From the NCBI GenBank assembly GCA_012934845.2, contig WNNJ02000623.1:82147-146146 (forward strand): a DNA stretch of 64,000 nt, given 5' to 3'. The notes beneath the pieces were generated by a model. It had not been told where the DNA came from, did no database searches, and was given only the letters and a program-made list of their open reading frames with translations. Shown one piece after another: positions 45,001-54,790 of the stretch. Made by a program: the position numbers and the translations under genes. How positions within the stretch are numbered: the first letter of the stretch is position 1; every line of letters starts with the position of its first letter. This stretch comes from Pomphorhynchus laevis. Taxonomy: Eukaryota; Acanthocephala; Palaeacanthocephala; Echinorhynchida; Pomphorhynchidae.

Positions 45001-48000
45001 ATATTAATATCAGAAACTATACTAGAAATTCAAATTTCATCATAGGATATACATCATTTTCATTTCTTTATCATTTCTTTTGCCCGACTGCAATGTTGAT
45101 AGAGGAATATCGGTTTCTTTATGATATCTAATCATGATTCTGATGCGTTGTATATTATTTATTAATCAATTCATAAAAATTGAAAATAAAATAATCTTAT
45201 CTTATAAAAATCTTAATTATAGAAAATCCTTAGATTAAAATATTTGTTATTTTTTAATATTGATCATTATTTTTAATTTATAATATAAAATTCGTAGACC
45301 CAGCTAACTGATCATATTAATCTATTTTATTGAAAATAAATTCTCTTCTTGGTTTCTCTAAATTTGTTTAAAGATTTAAATACAATTTGTTTTAATCTTT
45401 GATTTAAGTTATATATATAGACAGTACATCTAAATTATTTATTATCAATTTAAGAAAGAACAATATCCAAAATTTAAAGTTTTTATTCATTTATCGATTT
45501 CGTCACATATTCTTATAAAGATTAGCGTTTTCTGTTTGGCGACTATAGAAACGATAATCTCAGCATTTGTGTTTTCATTTGATATCATCATTAAATTTCA
45601 AATTGTTTTATCGTGTGTTTATTACAACGTGTTATACTTGCGTTATAGTAGATGTATGAAGAGTTCCTAAAATGATTACAGTCCTTTTCAATTTTATAGT
45701 CACAATTTTTCAATTTTATAGTCACCATTTTTCATTTTTATAGTCACCTTTTTCATTTTTTATAGTTACTAATAAAAAGTTAAAAAATAAAAGAAAAATA
45801 TAACATTTTATTCTAATTAAATAAAATCAGTACGAACAATAGCTTTTTCTATCCATGTACGCATATGGTTAAAAAAACCTCTCAATTATAAATATATCAT
45901 TAGTTAGAATATCTTCAATCGTATGTATAAGAACATCCCTACTAGCAGCACCTTCTCTTTGTTTCACCCTAGACTTTAAGCATGATAAAAACTCTTCTGT
46001 CGGATTGAGTTGAGGTGAATACGGAGGTAAAAACTTTAAGATATAGTTTCTTCTACAAAACGACTCCCTCACCTCTGCTGTCTTATGGATTGAGGCATTG
46101 TCCATAATTATATACTTCCTATTATCTTGTGTCAAAATAGGTAGTTTAGTCTCAACAAAATTTAGAATATCTAAAGACTTAAAACTTCCGCTTTTTATTT
46201 GGTAGCCTACAATACCTGTATTATTAATAGCACATAGAACTGAAATATTCGTGCCCTTTGAATTTGGAACATTGATAAAACACTTTGTATTAATTGGCGA
46301 ATATCCCATTCTTTGATAAGAATGTAGATTAAAACCAGTCTCATCTAAAAATATCAATTGATCATCATGTATATTAGAAAATGCTGTACCATATTGAGCT
46401 CTTATGTCTTTGTTAGAATTGCTGTTTCTATTTATCGGCACTAAAGTTAAAGTTTTCCTAGAATAATTCATCTTTTTTATTATTCTTGACACTGTTGGCA
46501 CTGAATATGAGCCACATACATTATTATGTTTTAATTTTTCGCAAGTGATTTTAAGCTAAACATGGATTAAGACTGATTTCTGAAGCAATAATATTTTTCT
46601 CAAAAGAAAAATCTTTTAATGTATTGATTTTCTTTTCAGGGCCAGATCTAAATGTAGACATATCAGCAAACTCACCTTCGGTGTATCTTTTGTAAAGTCT
46701 TTTTATAGTTCTTGAGGATACATTGAGTATGGGAACCATTTCTTTAAAAGACATTCCGTTATTTAGTAATCCTAGAAAAAGCTCTACTAAACGTCTATTA
46801 ATAGTCTGTCTTTTTTACGTAAGCCATCGTTATTATAATCGCTTCCAATATCATTATCATCGGTATTATTTTCATTACTTTTATCAAAAAAGAAATTCAT
46901 TTTAAGGGTCTGAAAAAATATTAATAAAAAAGGGGGACTATAAAAATGAAAAAAGTGACTATAAAAATAAAAAGGTGACTATAAAAATGAAAAGGGCTGT
47001 ATATTGCAAAGTTGCGTTTGTTAAATATTTACGATTTAAAAAATTTTGCTCTTGAACGATCAAACTCTTCTAATGTACACAAAATGATCTGTCAACAGTT
47101 TGTTTTGGCGAAATCTAATAAAGTAGAAGCGATGAATTCAAATGTAAAACTTCATAGACAAGATGAAAAACGTCACTGGTTTGTTCTGTTAACAGAACAG
47201 CATTATGCTGTTCTGTCAACGAACATAATTCCATGTAGTTAATTTTTAGATTTTAATTCACTTTTACTATTGATTTTTTTAAATTATATGACTTAATTAT
47301 ATTAATCTAATTATATTAAGTTATTATATTTGTTGTTTTCTTTATTTATAGGAGGAAATTCGAGCTAGACTTTATTTTGCTAAATTGAACAACAATGTTA
47401 ATTCTCAAGATGATACCACTATAGTTGATGATGAACTTTCACTTAATGATAAAGCGACTCACAACAATTACTTTGGCGACGATCAAACCATAGGTTTTTA
47501 TCTTTTATACCTTCAACGCTAGTTTTATTATAACTGTTTTCTCCTCTATTCGAATTTAGCAGCAAGGAATCTACATCCTACTACTAATGTTGTCGAGGAA
47601 TCTTCTGCTAATGATAATCTACCCGATGGACATGTGATGCAACCGTCATTGTGTCATCCAATCTCATCGTCATGTGATGGTTCAATTTTCGCTGGATCTA
47701 AATCACTACTACCGTCTCCACCTCAACTTCCGAGATCTTCTGAAAATATGTCGCAACAACGATATCAAAAGCAATTGCCGAATTCGTTTCAACAGGTAGA
47801 CAATAGTTATCATATTCGCATGCAGAAGTTTGTTGTACAACATCCCCAACATCAACGCTTATCGTCACCTAATCCGCCTTTGATTCCAAATTTTCCGAAT
47901 TTCTTCGCAAACCTCCCGCCGTCGAAGATATCTGCAAGTGACAATTTATGTCGTTCACCGATGCAACAACACAACAGTTTTATCGGAGGAAGGGCTCAAC

Positions 48001-48380
48001 TGCTAAGCCATCAAAATAATATTCCTGACTACAATCGTTTGCCTCCCCCTTACGCCGGAGAAATGACTCTATTCCCTCCACCTCCTTCGTTACTTATAAG
48101 AAATAATAGCCTACCACCACCGCAGATGCCATCAGCGATTTCTCCTATGATTCAGCATCTCCCTTTATTACGCCCTCAATTGCAGTTTAATAATTTTTCG
48201 GAGCAACAGTATCAGCATCAACATGCAATGATGGGAAATCAAGCTCAACAGCAGCGATTTAATTCTGTGATGACGACCGTGCATCCAGGTTCAATGCATG
48301 ATGGCATGCATGGAAATGTAAATAACGACGGATATAATATGACTGGAATGCAACCAAGTAGGCATGGCACCAGTATGTAG
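39036..48380 (+). CDS. ZNF207: ZNF207/BuGZ-like Bub3-binding zinc-finger protein (7 exons, 806 residues)
   Basis: Host gene. Exons: 39036-39076, 39618-39744, 40272-40404, 40454-41382, 41438-41665, 47352-47493, 47560-48380. All introns are GT-AG and phases join cleanly to 806 codons plus stop. [20 protein letters not shown] opens two C2H2 fingers (C13, C16, H29, H34; C37, C40, H53, H58), followed by the family signature [13 protein letters not shown]. Then comes a long Pro/Met/Gln-rich disordered region (about 100-410). The GLEBS motif ([11 protein letters not shown] joined to EEIRARL, about 474-493) binds Bub3 in known members. A second Pro-rich tail ends GTSM. Known role: spindle microtubule binding, Bub3 loading at kinetochores and coacervation of the disordered part. 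At 806 residues it is longer than the roughly 480 of vertebrate BuGZ. Alternative exons are possible; the start and fingers are near certain. Confidence 0.93.
39208..39546. repeat. Foldback repeat in intron 1 of the ZNF207-like gene
   Basis: Two arms of about 150 bp face each other: ACAACATTATCCTCACAG on the left answers CTGTGAGGATAATGTCGTG on the right, with matching ATTCTTGATACA and CACTACTAAT blocks and a GTTTCGACCC / GGGTCGAAAC pair nearer the middle. Identity between arms is roughly 80-85% by eye. No ORF. It looks like a foldback or PLE-terminus-derived repeat. It ends 71 bases before exon 2, so it lies close to the acceptor. Confidence 0.7.
41742..41783 (-). ncRNA. Degenerate hammerhead ribozyme motif
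   Basis: Minus strand, part of the first copy of a 291-bp repeat. It has TTGATGA (C3 changed to T), a 13-base stem II region AGCTCAATAAGAC, GAAA, then TAGGTC as stem III and cleavage triplet, with CCTA upstream facing TAAGG downstream as an imperfect stem I. Its sister at 42034-42071 is closer to consensus. Likely an inactive relic. Confidence 0.45.
41752..42205. repeat. Two copies of a repeat, 291 bp apart, in intron 5
   Basis: About 165 bases from the motif TTATTGAGCTTCATCAATAG (41760) recur from 42051, including GGGATCC and the TTTATCACAAGAATGATTAT-like stretch. Between them is unrelated-looking sequence. The two copies carry the minus-strand hammerhead motifs. Direct repeats with hammerheads are typical of the pseudo-LTRs made by tandem PLE insertion. 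Confidence 0.7.
42034..42071 (-). ncRNA. Hammerhead ribozyme motif, type I
   Basis: Minus strand, 5' to 3': stem I strand CCTA; core CTGATGA (exact C3 to A9); stem II A-GCT, loop CAATA, AGC-A; GAAA; CCGA; TC; stem I strand TAGG. CCTA and TAGG pair perfectly. Stem II has only three pairs plus an A-A mismatch and stem III is minimal, as in the small hammerheads known from Penelope-like elements. The expected cleavage triplet is ATC instead of GTC. All core bases are present in the right order; activity is uncertain. Confidence 0.6.
42222..42343. repeat. Perfect tandem duplication of a 61-bp unit
   Basis: Two directly adjacent 61-base copies starting AAAAATAGTTCTATTTTTCG and ending AAGATGCCTATG, with no differences by eye. 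Each copy contains its own short hairpin (AAAAATAG / CTATTTTT). The identity implies a recent duplication. Confidence 0.9.
42360..42401 (+). ncRNA. Hammerhead ribozyme motif, type I, plus strand
   Basis: 5' to 3': ACGGTG; core TTGATGA; stem II GCTC, loop CGTTA, GAGC; GAAA; CGCG; TC; TGCCGT. Stem I (ACGGTG with TGCCGT) has six pairs, two of them G-U. Stem II has four Watson-Crick pairs closed by G10.1-C11.1. Stem III is the self-complementary CGCG, suited to pairing between two molecules as in minimal hammerheads. Cleavage would follow GTC at 42395. The one core change is T instead of C at position 3, which should weaken it. Confidence 0.65.
42880..44815 (+). mobile_element. Penelope-like element PLE1 with GIY-YIG-like part upstream of RT
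   Basis: The 5' part (42922-43300) has a Cys pair ([12 protein letters not shown]) and then [16 protein letters not shown] and [16 protein letters not shown]. These resemble the His and Glu segments of a PLE GIY-YIG nuclease. The RT follows (43590-44460): [34 protein letters not shown], then [20 protein letters not shown] with the catalytic IDD, and the thumb to the stop at 44460. No nuclease lies after the RT. A 350-base 3' region ends in the TAGACTCAGTTAGCTGAT motif at 44795-44813. Frames are broken and the 43300-43580 spacer is T-rich and unexplained. It lies in intron 5 on the gene's strand. Confidence 0.65.
43979..44461 (+). pseudogene. PLE1 reverse transcriptase, C-terminal half
   Basis: 160 codons from [15 protein letters not shown] (RT motif C, YIDD) through [46 protein letters not shown] and [16 protein letters not shown] to the stop. 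The spacing and the TN...LDM...KDD..F order match the palm-end and thumb of Penelope-like RTs. The preceding motif A/B part (43590-43960) is in other frames, so the copy is dead. Base use is very AT-rich, like the flanks. Confidence 0.75.
45065..45316 (+). repeat. Second, diverged copy of the PLE1 3' end
   Basis: The order of blocks in 44520-44815 recurs with many changes: CGACTGCAATGTTGATAGAG, ATGATATCTAATCATGATTC, ATTTATTAATCAATTCATAA and finally TTCGTAGACCCAGCTAACTG. It is a truncated PLE copy or half of a tandem PLE pair. Confidence 0.55.
45679..46999 (-). mobile_element. Tc1/mariner/IS630-like DNA transposon (1,321 bp, TA duplication)
   Basis: Both ends are present: CAGTCCTTTTCA at the left and TGAAAAGGGCTG at the right, inverted with one mismatch and flanked by TA on each side (45677-45678 and 47000-47001). 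Just inside each end the unit TTTTCATTTTTATAGTCAC (or its complement GTGACTATAAAAATGAAAA) repeats three to four times, probably binding sites for transposase. The element carries one transposase gene on the minus strand and lies in intron 5 of the ZNF207-like gene, opposite to it. Confidence 0.88.
45869..46900 (-). pseudogene. DD34E transposase, two frameshifts
   Basis: Cuts and pastes the element. From the ATG at 46900: an acidic start ([17 protein letters not shown]), a basic helix-turn-helix region ([20 protein letters not shown]), then the catalytic domain open from 46501 to 45869. Catalytic acids: D in [14 protein letters not shown] in [11 protein letters not shown], and E in [11 protein letters not shown], 34 residues after the second D. 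The frame shifts near 46815 and near 46553, where SLNPCL should run on to LKITCEKLK. Everything else looks intact, so loss of function is recent. About 340 residues, the usual length for this family. Confidence 0.85.
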
Positions 48381-48552
48381 AAAGGTACTTGTAACGTTAA
48401 ATTTTGTTGTTCAATTTAAACATTAAACAGTGTTTTTGTCACTTATAATTAATTTCATAGTTAGACTGTTGTCGCCTTGTTTATTATAAATTGGCAAATT
48501 TTTTTTAAAATTAGACACTAAAGTTATATTAAACTGCATTTAAACATTTTAG

Positions 48553-48651
<99 letters not shown>

Positions 48652-48681
48652 TGTTAAATATAAATATAATTGTCAAATAAA
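48381..48681 (+). other. 3' UTR of the ZNF207-like gene with (AT)n and poly(A) signal
   Basis: Follows the stop codon. It includes a pure (AT)n microsatellite of about 94 bases at 48555-48648. The first AATAAA is at 48676-48681, the best guess for the poly(A) signal; the real transcript end is not fixed by sequence. Confidence 0.5.
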
Positions 48682-50999
48682 AATAGCATACGTCAGTCAC
48701 AAGGTGACCAATATATGTCGATAACTTAGTCCTAAATTGATAAAGCGATTGACGTTTTGTTGTATATTTCCTTAAATCACTTTTTTAAATTTCTAATAAT
48801 TTAAAAGTGAAACGCTTTCTAACATTAAACTGTTTGCAAATTGATGCTCTTTATTTTTTGAAATATGTTTTAAGAGAATTGAACAGGATAAATTAAACTG
48901 CAGTCGTTTATCAAAAGTTTGATTGAATGAACACTTTTCGTATTCATCATGTATTGACTTTATTTTACCGAGAAAATAAAATTTTGATTCTCGGGGAATA
49001 AGCTAAGGCAATATTAAATTTACCCGAAAGTAAATTTACGCGTTATTTCGTATTTATATTCTGTCTTGTAAGGATGACAGAAATGTGCTCAGGTGGACAA
49101 TAAAAAATCATGGAACATTCGATGATTGTTTCACTAAACCAGGAGCTAATTTATACATAAATAATGCAGTGGAATTTATCCATTTTTGTGCCGGCTTTAA
49201 GCACAAAACTCTCTGAATAGCATTATATTGTTCTCACTGTTAGTAAAGGCACTTTCGTTGTCATTATATTAACCGTCGAAATTAGCCTATATCAAGTTAG
49301 ATTTATTGAAAGGTGCCATAAACCCAACTATAATATTTCATGTTTCCAAACATGAAATAGACCATTTTTTAATTTTTTGCTTCTTGTATATTTTTACTTC
49401 ATTGAACCTACATATTTAAAGATGTGCACATGATATTAAGCTCTCTAATTTTGATAGTTGCTAATCTGTTTGAGCATAAATTCATTAACTCTTTTACATT
49501 GTTTTAATCATTTCACGAGTTTGTTCATCAATTATCAAAATGCTTACTTTGTTATTTACGTATATAAATATAATCGATGTTTTAATTGTTTTGCATAATA
49601 AAATATTTACCACATTGCACTTTAATCAATATGTTTATTACACATATCTAATATTACAATCTTTAATATTTTAAATATATAAAATGTAATGCATAAGTTC
49701 AATAAGGATATAGTATAAATTATTGCTGTCGAATAAAATATTTATTCGCTAACTTCACACTTACTTAACTGCATGTGATTGTGTCTAAATATTGTTAACT
49801 TTTTTAATTTAAACATCTCAACGGTGCAAACATTTTTATTAGTCGGTGAACTATCTTACCTAGAGAATATATATATTTTAATCGTCTCGTAATTTCTTCA
49901 ATTTTTTTTTGATAATTTGACATGATAAGCAGTAAGTAAATAAGCGATTATCAAACGATGTAGATTTGCAATGGTCAATTTATATTTATAGCAAAATAAT
50001 GTGTAGTTACCTAACTTTATCTTTCTACAAATACCTAAAGTTTATTTTGCCTCAATACTTGAATTCAAGAAATATAAAGATGCATATTTTTTACGCTTGT
50101 ATATGCTATACTAATTTGTCAACATTTTATTACTAGATAAAGTAGTAGCTATATATGTATTATATTACTGATCAATTTGAATACAGCCTGTATTTTATTT
50201 TTTGCTATTCTTTGGTACGCTATAATTTATTTATAGTTTATTCTAGTATTTATTTGCTAACGTTTATTTTTCGAAGCATCTTTCCAAAATGTGCGACGGC
50301 TATGTGTTGGAAATGCAGAATTTAAATTCTCTAGGTAATTCGAAAATTTGAACAAATCAATATATTAGTGCATTAATATATATTAATAAAGTATCAAGCA
50401 TGGTATTAAAGTTTTATTTACAATCGCCTTACATAATTCAAAAAGAAATGATAGAAAAATCATTAGGAAACGCGCTTAACTTAAGTTATTATTTCTCTTT
50501 AGTTTTTTTATGCTCTTAATAATGCTAGATGATTGCAAATTAACATTATAAGTTAATGGTAAGTTCATTATAAGTTCATTATAAGTTAAGTCTTCTTCAG
50601 TTAATTGCTTGTTGGTAGTAAATAGACGCTTATTTGATTCGTCTTACATTAATTCGCCATACCATCATCATGGATAATTATCACTCTTAGTATCTGTTTA
50701 TCTGCATTCATATCTAAATGATTAATCAAACCAGATCGATATAAAGCATATAATTTTTCTTATTACTTTATATTTATTGCTGATTTTAATTATTACTTAA
50801 CCATATGGAAATGTAGTGGGTATGTCATTGATCGGTATGTAGCATCGCGCTTATGATCTTCTTCAGTTAATGCTTTCAACCAGCGTCAATGGTTATAAAA
50901 ATGGGGTTTGCAAAAATCAGAGTTTATATTTTTTGAATTAAATGTCAGCATATATCTCAGATTCATGTTGTTAAGATGCAAAAGTTAATCAGATCAAAG
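48682..50999. other. AT-rich intergenic sequence, no gene seen
   Basis: No frame resembles protein and no known repeat was recognised. A small direct repeat of TTCATTATAAG occurs about three times near 50568-50593. Confidence 0.5.
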
Positions 51000-51027
51000 G
51001 CTGAGTTAGTTCTTATATTTATTGCCA

Positions 51028-51075
51028 AAGCTTTCGACGCGTTTCGGCTTCGTCATTGGCTCATCTGAAACATGG
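51028..51075 (-). ncRNA. Hammerhead-like relic downstream of the PLE nuclease
   Basis: Minus strand: TTTC, AGATGA (core short by one base), CCAATGACGAAGC, CGAAACGCGTC, GAAA. The decamer GAAACGCGTC is identical to that of the motif at 42386, and TTTC/GAAA can form stem I. Stem II does not pair. Its place just beyond a PLE 3' end fits a decayed PLE hammerhead. Confidence 0.35.
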
Positions 51076-51084
51076 AACACGTAT

Positions 51085-51900
51085 TAACATCGTCACAAAT
51101 TCATTAACTATTAATAACATAATTAATATTTATCATTGCATTGAATCAAGCCAGCCCACTGCCTCGTCTTTATAGTTGAGGCTCTTGTCGCTATCTGTAT
51201 TCGATATTAAGATTGCCTCCATTAGTTTCTGCGACACAACATTATTTGCTCGGTAGAGTACCTTTGCACTGCACTTTGGTTGCTCATTTGGATGTTGTTG
51301 TGAATAATGCGCCGCACATGTATTGCTAGTGTAAGAAGCCCTGATGGGTTTCGTGCTGCTCTTAAATGTTCCTTAAGCCATTCAGAAATCGGACGTTTTG
51401 TTTCTCCTATGTAGCTAACGTTCTTACATACAGCAGTACACTCATCACAAAACATTTCATAAACTACATTACATTGGCAGCACAATGAAATATTATGCTG
51501 CCTGTGTTTGTGGTCAAAGATCGGACAGGATCTCGTGCACGGTGGTGGCTCCACATCAAAGCGACTGCGAATTAGTCTCTTTCCTAAGTTTCTAGAATTC
51601 CAATGAACTATGCTGACATCAAGGTTACTTTGTATCGCTAACCGATTCACCTTGTCTGTGAAATCGTCGCTTATAAAATGGATCTTAAGAATAGCTGAGC
51701 TTCGCAATAGTAGTTGTGTTCTGTTAGGGCCTTTCTTTTTCATGTTTCTAAGATCATTGCCCGTGTAGCCTCTTTCCTTAAACATCAAGTCGATCATCCT
51801 GCATTTATTTTCGGCTACTTAATTGCTGTTAGTTCACATGCGCGTTGTTTACAGCATGTTAAGGTAGATAGTCCTCTTCACACTGTATGGGTAGGCTGAT
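51085..51900 (-). mobile_element. Penelope-like element PLE3: C-terminal linker and GIY-YIG nuclease
   Basis: The open frame 51797-51222 begins at the end of the RT (CRMIDLMFKERGYTG) and has the PLE linker (LLLRSSAILKIHFISDDF), then a Cys pair region (CQCNVVYEMFCDEC) and the GIY-YIG core VSYIGETKRPISEWLKEHL. The frame shifts near 51235; the natural end reads EAILISNTDSDKSLNYKDEA and stops near 51133. Sequence up to 51900 still shows RT-tail residues with stops. Unlike PLE1, the nuclease here is C-terminal, the classic Penelope order. 5'-truncated. Confidence 0.8.
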
Positions 51901-52473
51901 AGTTTATGTAGCGTAAGATTTAGCTTTGTGGGCTTCTGATACCACTCGTATTTATATTTTTATATTGGATCGTGAAAATTATATACGAATGTTTGCACAA
52001 TTTCAGGATTAACTGAAATTGTACATTTTGATCAAGCAGTGTGTGCGTAAAATGTGGCTTTATTTGCATATTTCCAAGGAAAACTACTCCTTTGAATAAT
52101 AAAAAACGGTTTTTGCATGTTCTCTATTTAAGTTCTTTCTTGACGTCTAATTGTCGCTGTCACACAATCGTCGTTAGTTTTATTTTGATAATCATGCATG
52201 TCAGTTGGTTCTTTTCACATCAATCATAGCTTTCTTGGCCCCGTGCTCAATAAGCTTTTAATTATACTAAAAACGAGGGCATTAATGTGCAATTTTATAA
52301 ATAAATAATTGCGCTGGTATTACCGCGAGTTCGGTTCGAGAACATTTTAAAATTCTGAATGCTTCCATGCCCACTCAAAATATAGTGGGGTTTATCTTGC
52401 TTGTTATCTTAACTTTGCTGATAGTTTATAAATAGTTGATAATGGTCAATTATAAATAAAAATTATTGGATCT
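51901..52473. other. AT-rich spacer, no gene seen
   Basis: No supported coding sequence or repeat. Confidence 0.5.
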
Positions 52474-52615
52474 GGATAAAAGAAAGAAGGAAAATTTTAT
52501 TTGATATTTCGCTAACTATACTGTTACCATCTTCAGAAAATTACTCTGTTATTACTCTGAAGATGGTAACAGTATAGTTTGCGAAATATCAAATAAAATT
52601 TTCCTTCTTTCATCC
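52474..52615. repeat. 142-bp hairpin (foldback) repeat
   Basis: Arms 52474-52536 and 52557-52615 are inverted copies with only a few differences (for example TTTCGCTAACTATACTGTTA against TAACAGTATAGTTTGCGAAA), around a 20-base loop. No coding capacity. It would form a long stem in RNA. Confidence 0.9.
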
Positions 52616-53139
52616 AGCTGCAATAATTCTTTGTGGTAGTTTTGATTATGCCAATATAATTATCCTCCTCCTCATCATTATTATTGAAGCAAGTAGCTAA
52701 ACGTTTTTAACTATCTGCTATCATTTTAGTTCAATAATAATCTTACTGCTTGGTTAGGTATGCCCTTTTAATTATAATCGATCTTTTCGATATTTTTTTA
52801 AAATAGTATCGTATATAATTTTAAACAGCACCGTATTTTTAGCAGCTTCTGCTTGAACAAAGTATTTTTATCAATTTCTCTGAGGTGAATTACGTTAGAG
52901 ATTTTATGAAAACTCGCTAACTTGAATGTAATAGTCAAGTAGATGTAATCGTCGATCCCTTAAAACGTACAAATTTGTTATATCTGAACATTTATTGCCA
53001 ATCGCTCAAAATTTCGTAACAGTGAATCAATCAAACCTTTTTAGATACACTTTAATATGTAAGCATTAAGCATCAAGGTGAAGAATTAAAGGAGATCAAT
53101 TATCATTTTTTAATCTCCTTTAATTTGTCGAGCAATAGG

Positions 53140-53405
53140 AGTCTTAACCTGTTAACATAACAGTTCCTCCTGATGACCTCTAATTCTTATTCTGATACAT
53201 CGTCTGTTATTAATTAGTCAATTTATAAAAATTGATGTTTATTTTAAATTTCAATTTTTTATTTTAACTTGATTTAAATTATATAAAATCTTAAATAACA
53301 ATTGTAACATTCATAATTATTTATTATTTCCATTTTCAACTACTATTTCGTATTATGTTTTTATTTATTAATAATATAAAATACGTAGACTCAGTTAGTT
53401 GATCT
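53140..53405 (+). repeat. PLE 3'-end copy without coding part
   Basis: Matches the 3' region of PLE1: AACAGTTCCTCCTGATGACC (53159) through to ATACGTAGACTCAGTTAG (53381). The RT is absent. A solo 3' end, probably a strongly 5'-truncated insertion. Confidence 0.65.
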
Positions 53406-54307
53406 GATCATTACTGGTAATTTTTACGTGATATATAAACCTGAATCGATTGATTATTTTATCTCAATTGTGTCTCGGTTAAAATAAATTTCGCCATTAC
53501 ACCTACAGATTTGGAAGTAATTTTACATTAAACAATTTAATCATCAATTCGGTTATTCAATATCGAAGAAGTAGATTGATACTATGACCTCTCAACATAC
53601 ACTAATGATCTTTGAACCGACAGTTATTAGACGATCTTCACGATAGCCACCTTCTGGTTTAACGACCATAAGTGCTCGTATAAAAGTTTAGTATAAAGAA
53701 CGAATTGATTATATTTAGATTCGCTACTTCAAACCCTGCCACGAATTTGCATTCAAAAATACTGAAATGTTGTAACTTAGATACTTGTATTTCATGTAAA
53801 TATTTTAACGGTTAGACTATAAATGTTCCTAATGTGTTTATTACTGTAATGAGATTTAAATTACATACCTTTACTGTACGCAATGACTAATTTTCTATTG
53901 TTATTTGTTGTTGAAGTTCCTTTCTTAACTTAATTGGTTCAGTCTATACTATGTATACCCCTCTGATTTTTTTTCACGAGTTTTGTTCAATTTACTGTCA
54001 ATCATAGCACAATGTTCATGATATGTCGATCGTTCACAATGCCCACTGTGCATTTCATAATAAATTTTTTATAATAAACTTTAAGCGAGATATGCAACAA
54101 AATTTGCCCAGGATATTGCTAGATCACACACGATGAATTCGCATCAGAAACTAGTCTTGGTATTATTTCTTCATTAGTTCAAACTTCATACACCTTGACT
54201 CTCAACATGACCGATTTTAGCCTGAGATTTTAATATTTCTTCGTCCATTACTGTCATGTTATTGTACACCAAGGCTGTTTACCATTTGTTTTTCCTTTTA
54301 AACACTT
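53406..54307. other. AT-rich spacer, no gene seen
   Basis: No supported coding sequence, RNA gene or repeat was seen. Confidence 0.5.
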
Positions 54308-54385
54308 TGCACTTATAGATTCGAACCTAGGTTCTTTTAATAGATGGTCTACGCTTAACTGACTAGGCTAACCATTCAGTACAGC
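54308..54385 (-). repeat. tRNA-like sequence, probable SINE head or tRNA pseudogene
   Basis: Minus strand: an A-box-like TAGCCTAGTCAGTTAAGCG (54352-54370) is followed about 25 bases later by a B-box GGTTCGAATC (54318-54327). The acceptor stem and anticodon arm do not fold well, so it is not a working tRNA gene. The box order and spacing suggest a tRNA-derived SINE; its body would lie below 54308. Confidence 0.4.
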
Positions 54386-54790
54386 TAGAAATTCTTCAGT
54401 TTATGAAACCTGTAATGTAATGAATTTCTGAAACCGTATTTGCCGAGATGCACTCAAAGCATTCTTAATATTTTTCTATGATGTGAGCAGGAGATAATCG
54501 AATCGGTGCTGATGATTCTTTGTAGGATTAGTTTATATATTTTTGTAAATTTTGCTGATCTGATTATATTTAGACGATAACATGAATAATCCTTTATTAC
54601 TTTTGCTAGGACTCACACATGAGGACCAATTTAATATTGGAATTTGAATATTTTATTGAAATCATCAATGAACTGAATAAATAAAAAAGTTGTCCATTGC
54701 CGGTTATAATCAAATATTCAAATTCCAATATTAAATTCATATAATATACTAAATTATATATAAGAATTACACTGGCAGTAATATACATAA

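Noticed and set aside
48555-48648. Long (AT)n tract as a replication origin or regulatory element
   Set aside because: A pure dinucleotide microsatellite in a 3' UTR explains it; nothing else supports a function.
54308-54385. Functional tRNA gene
   Set aside because: A- and B-box-like strings are present but acceptor and anticodon stems do not fold, so only a tRNA-derived relic is called.
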